A program made the translations under genes and the position numbers. 11,927 nucleotides of DNA from assembly GCA_020438595.1 (NCBI GenBank), contig JAGQUI010000041.1, positions 1 to 11,927 on the forward strand. Direction: 5' to 3'. Position 1 is the first letter of the stretch. Each line of letters begins with the position of its first letter. The notes below the pieces were generated by a model. That model was not told the DNA's origin. It saw only the letters and a list, made by a program, of their open reading frames with translations, and did not search any database. The stretch is from Propionibacteriaceae bacterium. GTDB lineage: Bacteria; Actinomycetota; Actinomycetes; Propionibacteriales; Propionibacteriaceae. Positions 7,994-11,927 of the stretch are shown one piece after another.

Positions 7994-9202
7994 TCACTCC
8001 CCTTCCAGGACCGCGAGCCCGGGGAGCACCTTGCCCTCCAGGTACTCCAGGGACGCGCCGCCACCGGTCGAGATGTGACCGAACGCGTCGTCGCTGAAGC
8101 CGAGGTTGCGGACGGCGGCCGCGGAGTCGCCGCCACCGACCACGGTGAAAGCACCGGTGTCGGCCAGCGCCTTCGCGATCGCCGCCGTGCCCTCAGCCAG
8201 CTCGGCGATCTCGGAGACCCCGACCGGGCCGTTCCAGAACACGGTCTTCGCGCCCAGGATCGCCTCGGCGAACAGCACCTCCGTCTGCGGCCCGACATCG
8301 AGCCCCATCTGGTCGGACGGGATCGCGTCCGCGGCCACCACGGTGACCGGACCGTCCACGGTCCGCGCACCGAAGTCCATGCCGGCGGCGACCCGGACGT
8401 CCACCGGGAGCAGGATCTGCTTCCCGGTCGCGGCGGCCTGCTCCAGGTAGGCCGCGCAGGTTTCGATCTTCTCGGCGTCCAGCAGCGAATGACCGATCTC
8501 GTAGCCCTTCGCCTTCAGGAAGGTGTAGGCCATGCCGCCACCGATGATCAGGGTGTCGGCGACCTTGAGCAGGTTGTCGATCACGGCGAGCTTGTCGGCG
8601 ACCTTGGCGCCGCCGAGCACCACGACGTAGGGGCTGGCGGGGCTCTCGGTGAGCTTCTTGAGCACCTCCACCTCCTTCGCCACGAGGAAGCCGGCCGCGT
8701 TCGGTAGCAGCTTGGCCACGTCGTAGACCGACGCCTGCTTGCGGTGCACCACGCCGAAGCCGTCGGAGACGAACACATCGGCGAGGGCCGCGTACTTCGC
8801 GGCGAGCTCCTGGCGCTCGGCCTCGACCTTGGACTCCTCGGCCGGCTCGTAGCGCACGTTCTCGAGCAGCACGATCCCGCCCTCGGCCAGCCCGGCCACG
8901 GCGGCGGTCGCACTCTCGCCGACCACGTCGGCGGCCAGCGTGACGTCCGCGCCGATCAGCTCACCCAGCCGCTTCGCGACCGGGGCGAGCGAGTACTTGG
9001 GGTTGACCTCGCCCTTCGGCCGGCCCAGGTGGGCCATCACGACCACCTTCGCGCCGGCGTCCTTGAGCAGGGTCAGGGTCGGCAGCGCCGCCCGGATCCG
9101 GCCATCGTCGGTGATGGTCTCCCCGTCCAGTGGGACGTTGAAGTCGCAGCGGATCAGGACGCGCTTGCCCTTCAGGTCACCGAGGTCCTTGACTGATTTC
9201 AC
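7994..9202 (-). CDS. pgk: Phosphoglycerate kinase
   Basis: Monomeric two-domain glycolytic kinase, 402 residues, that moves the acyl phosphate of 1,3-bisphosphoglycerate to ADP. The N-terminal domain has the signature [13 protein letters not shown] (14-26), R36, HLGRP (58-62), ENVRY (114-118) and the actinobacterial variant [13 protein letters not shown] (146-158). The hinge and ATP domain include LGGAKVADK (197-205), [16 protein letters not shown] and [14 protein letters not shown]. The start is GTG 9202, six bases after AAAGG at 9209-9213. A long hairpin lies between gap and this gene, so pgk may be expressed at a different level from gap. tpiA follows after one base. Confidence 0.98.
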   Translation of the reverse strand: MKSVKDLGDLKGKRVLIRCDFNVPLDGETITDDGRIRAALPTLTLLKDAGAKVVVMAHLGRPKGEVNPKYSLAPVAKRLGELIGADVTLAADVVGESATAAVAGLAEGGIVLLENVRYEPAEESKVEAERQELAAKYAALADVFVSDGFGVVHRKQASVYDVAKLLPNAAGFLVAKEVEVLKKLTESPASPYVVVLGGAKVADKLAVIDNLLKVADTLIIGGGMAYTFLKAKGYEIGHSLLDAEKIETCAAYLEQAAATGKQILLPVDVRVAAGMDFGARTVDGPVTVVAADAIPSDQMGLDVGPQTEVLFAEAILGAKTVFWNGPVGVSEIAELAEGTAAIAKALADTGAFTVVGGGDSAAAVRNLGFSDDAFGHISTGGGASLEYLEGKVLPGLAVLEGE

Positions 9203-9235
9203 CTCTTGCCTTTCTTGCCGTTGTCACATGAAGAG

Positions 9236-9266
9236 ACGGGCCGGCCCGCAGTGCGGACCGACCCGT
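9236..9266 (-). terminator. Hairpin in the gap–pgk gap (terminator or attenuator)
   Basis: Arms 9252-9266 and 9236-9250 are complementary over 15 positions around a single base; in the minus-strand RNA two pairs are G·U, and about 14 bp can form with a 3-base loop. It begins 9 bases after the gap stop codon and ends about 20 bases before the pgk ribosome site. It is followed by CTCTTCATG rather than a true U-run. Partial termination or protection of the gap mRNA 3' end is the likely role. Confidence 0.55.
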
Positions 9267-9275
9267 CGTGGTTCA

Positions 9276-10346
<1,071 letters not shown>

Positions 10347-10355
10347 TCAAGCTCC

Positions 10356-10361
10356 ACCCTA
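10356..10361 (-). promoter_or_regulatory. Putative -10 element of gap
   Basis: Minus-strand TAGGGT fits TANNNT and would give a leader of about 60 nt before the gap ATG. No clear -35 is visible at the right distance, so this is a tentative call. Confidence 0.35.
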
Positions 10362-10416
10362 GCGGTTCGTGCTGCGCTCGGTTACCGGGGGCTCCGATCC
10401 GGAATTGCCCACCGCA

Positions 10417-10433
10417 GTCACGCGTCGTCGTCT
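10417..10433. repeat. 17-bp direct repeat, copy in the whiA–gap intergenic region
   Basis: GTCACGCGTCGTCGTCT here is identical to 10495-10511, which covers the end of whiA (codons for DDDA plus the stop). It therefore looks like a duplicated scrap of the whiA 3' end, 78 bp further along. Confidence 0.7.
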
Positions 10434-10444
10434 GTTCCGGAACA
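10433..10444. promoter_or_regulatory. 12-bp perfect palindrome upstream of gap
   Basis: TGTTCCGGAACA is a perfect palindrome lying about 150 bp before the gap start and about 70 bp upstream of its tentative -10. It could be an operator for a dimeric regulator. No T-run follows it, and there is no loop, so a terminator is unlikely. No regulator is identified. Confidence 0.35.
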
Positions 10445-10480
10445 CCGCTCACGCGCTGTCCGTCGAGACTCCTCCGCTCA

Positions 10481-10496
10481 ACCGGCTGACGCCGGT
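10481..10496 (-). terminator. Short hairpin at the whiA stop codon
   Basis: ACCGGC-GTCA-GCCGGT on the minus strand makes a 6-bp stem with a 4-base loop; its first base is the last base of the whiA TGA. It has no U-run. It may mark the 3' end of the yvcK–whiA transcript, but a stem this short in such GC-rich DNA is weak evidence. Confidence 0.3.
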
Positions 10497-10511
10497 CACG
10501 CGTCGTCGTCT
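10495..10511. repeat. 17-bp direct repeat, copy at the end of whiA
   Basis: Same 17 bases as 10417-10433. Here they encode the last residues DDDA and the stop codon of whiA on the minus strand. Confidence 0.7.
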
Positions 10512-11482
10512 AACATCTCCGGGCTCAGCCCCGACTCGGTGTCGGGGATGCCGAGTTCCGCCGCGCGCTTGTCCGCGGTGGCCAGGAGCCGGCGGATCCG
10601 GCCCGCGACCGCGTCCTTGGTCAGCGGCGGGACGTGCAACTGCCCGAGCTCCTCGAGGCTGGCCTGCTTGTGCTCCAGGCGCAGCCGCCCGGCCACGAGC
10701 AGGTGCTCGGGAATGTCGTCGCCGAGGATCTCCAGGGCACGCTTGACCCGGGCTCCGGCGGCGACCGCGGCACGGGCCGAGCGGCGCAGGTTCGCGTCGT
10801 CGAAGTTGGCCAGCCGGTTCGCGGACGCCCGCACCTCGCGGCGCATCCGCCGGTCCTCCCAGGCCAGCACGGTCTCGTGGGCACCCAGCCGGGTCAGCAT
10901 CGCCGAGATCGCATCGCCGTCGCGGATCACCACTCGGTCGATCCCGCGCACCTCCCGCGCCTTCGCGCTAATGCCGAGCCGGCGAGCCGCGCCGACCAGC
11001 GCGAGCGCGGCCTCCGAACCGGGACAGGTCACCTCCAGCGCCATCGACCGGCCCGGTTCGGTGAGCGAGCCGTGGGCGAGGAACGCCCCCCGCCACGCCG
11101 CCACCGAGACATCCAGGCCGCCGTTCACCACCTGCACCGGCAGGCCCCTGACGGGACGTCCGCGCGGGTCGATCAGCCCGGTCTGCCGGGCCAGCGACTC
11201 GCCGTCCCGGATCAGCCGGACCACGTAGCGGGTGCCGCGGCGCAGGCCGCTGCCGGTGATCACGACGAACTCGCAGGTGAAGCCGAACAGCTCGGCGATC
11301 GCCGTGCGCAGCCGGCGTGCGGCCGCGCCGGTGTCGAGCTCTGCCTCCACCACGATCCGCCCGCCCGCGATGTGCAGGCCGTTGGCGAACCTCAGCAGGG
11401 CGGCCACCTCGGCCTTGCGCAGTTCGGGCTTCGTCACCTCCAGGGTGGCGAGTTCGGACTTCACCTGCTGCGTCATTGCCAT
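10496..11482 (-). CDS. whiA: DNA-binding protein WhiA
   Basis: WhiA, 328 residues. In Streptomyces it works with WhiB as a sporulation regulator; in other Gram-positive bacteria it affects cell division. The N-terminal part (about 1-230) is a degenerate LAGLIDADG homing-endonuclease fold, seen in [17 protein letters not shown] (22-38), [13 protein letters not shown] and [17 protein letters not shown] (130-146), which keeps the fold but is not expected to cut DNA. The C-terminal part carries the helix-turn-helix, around [32 protein letters not shown] in outline (269-300). ATG 11482 gives the conserved opening MAMTxxVKSEL; the nearest ribosome-like AAAGG is too far (about 16 bases), so initiation is weakly signalled. 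yvcK ends 47 bp upstream. The last residues DDDA are encoded in a 17-bp repeat found again downstream. Confidence 0.97.
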   Translation of the reverse strand: MAMTQQVKSELATLEVTKPELRKAEVAALLRFANGLHIAGGRIVVEAELDTGAAARRLRTAIAELFGFTCEFVVITGSGLRRGTRYVVRLIRDGESLARQTGLIDPRGRPVRGLPVQVVNGGLDVSVAAWRGAFLAHGSLTEPGRSMALEVTCPGSEAALALVGAARRLGISAKAREVRGIDRVVIRDGDAISAMLTRLGAHETVLAWEDRRMRREVRASANRLANFDDANLRRSARAAVAAGARVKRALEILGDDIPEHLLVAGRLRLEHKQASLEELGQLHVPPLTKDAVAGRIRRLLATADKRAAELGIPDTESGLSPEMLDDDA

Positions 11483-11529
11483 GGTGGTCGAGCGCTGCCT
11501 TTCGCCGTGGGTCGGTGGGTGGGCTCAGC

Positions 11530-11927
11530 CTACAGACCCATGATCCCGGCATAAACCGAGGCCAGCAGGTGGGGATCGTGCCGGGGTGATCCGTCCCGCA
11601 TCCGGACCGGCGCGACCACCAGCCGGGCACCCAGTGCCGCGACATATGCGGCCAGGTGCTGGTCCTCCCTCGCGAACGTGGGATCGGCGAGCACGACGTC
11701 CAGGCGGAGGTTCGGGGCGTGCTCGGCCAGCACCTCGATGTGCCGGGAGGCGGTGTAGGCCGGCGTCTCGTCGTCGGTGGGCACGAGGTTGAGGGTGAGG
11801 ATGCGGGTCGCCCGCGAGGATTCGATCGCCTCGAGCAGTTCGGGCACCAGCACGTGCGGGATCACAGAGGAGTACCAGGATCCCGGGCCCAGCACCAGGT
11901 AGTCCGCGGCCCGGATCGACTGCAGCG
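11530..11927 (-). CDS. yvcK: Gluconeogenesis factor YvcK/CofD-like protein, C-terminal part (partial)
   Basis: C-terminal 131 residues of a YvcK-family protein, a relative of CofD that binds UDP-sugars and, in Bacillus and mycobacteria, affects cell-wall precursor supply and growth on gluconeogenic carbon. The visible protein begins LQSIRAADYLVLGPGSWYSSVIPHVLVPE, a strongly conserved family block (the GPGS loop binds the ligand phosphate); the gene starts beyond base 11927. A GTG inside that block is not the true start. Further on, TRILTLNLVPTDDET matches the usual NxxxQxxET stretch, here with V and P in place of the common residues. The stop is TAG 11532-11530. whiA follows after 47 bp, matching the conserved rapZ–yvcK–whiA order. 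Confidence 0.93.
   Translation of the reverse strand, partial: LQSIRAADYLVLGPGSWYSSVIPHVLVPELLEAIESSRATRILTLNLVPTDDETPAYTASRHIEVLAEHAPNLRLDVVLADPTFAREDQHLAAYVAALGARLVVAPVRMRDGSPRHDPHLLASVYAGIMGL

Noticed and set aside
7993..8370. Upstream extension of the tpiA frame inside pgk.
   Set aside because: It is a shifted reading of pgk; the TPI N-terminus begins exactly at 7992.
10369..10495. A possible small gene in the whiA–gap intergenic region on the plus strand.
   Set aside because: The frame runs antisense into whiA, has no ribosome site, and shows no recognisable protein features.

Overview
The window is a high-GC (roughly 70 % by eye) chromosomal core segment from an actinobacterium. This follows from frequent GTG starts, the presence of WhiA, OpcA and an RbpA-family protein, and the gene order ABC transporter–ctaA / ctaB / zwf–opcA–pgl / rbpA–secG–tpiA–pgk–gap–whiA–yvcK. 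I cannot place it below class level. Coding density is very high: no stretch over about 210 bp lacks a gene, and I see no mobile element, tRNA, rRNA or CRISPR array.

Layout. (1) Positions 1-2217, plus strand: the 3' part of an ABC-transporter ATPase, its ABC-2 type permease, and heme A synthase (ctaA), chained by short overlaps. (2) 2092-3027, minus strand: ctaB (heme O synthase), facing ctaA and overlapping its 3' end by 126 bp. (3) 3136-6335, plus strand: zwf–opcA–pgl, the oxidative pentose phosphate genes, apparently one operon from a leaderless promoter. (4) 6346-11927, minus strand, read right to left: yvcK (partial) and whiA, then the lower-glycolysis genes gap–pgk–tpiA, then secG–rbpA. 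Strong hairpins lie between gap and pgk and between tpiA and secG, and secG seems to have its own promoter.

How the genes work together. CtaB converts heme B to heme O and CtaA converts heme O to heme A, for aa3-type cytochrome oxidase. Zwf, OpcA and Pgl turn glucose-6-phosphate into 6-phosphogluconate and make NADPH. TpiA, GapA and Pgk carry triose phosphates to 3-phosphoglycerate. YvcK and WhiA are the usual control/developmental pair next to gap. SecG and the RbpA-family protein serve protein export and RNA polymerase.

There is no evident undescribed system here; this is conserved housekeeping DNA. The points worth a second look are architectural: the antisense ctaA/ctaB overlap, the absence of tkt, tal and ppc from a cluster that often carries them, two apparent leaderless promoters, several terminator-like hairpins (two built around stop codons), and a 17-bp duplication of the whiA 3' end.
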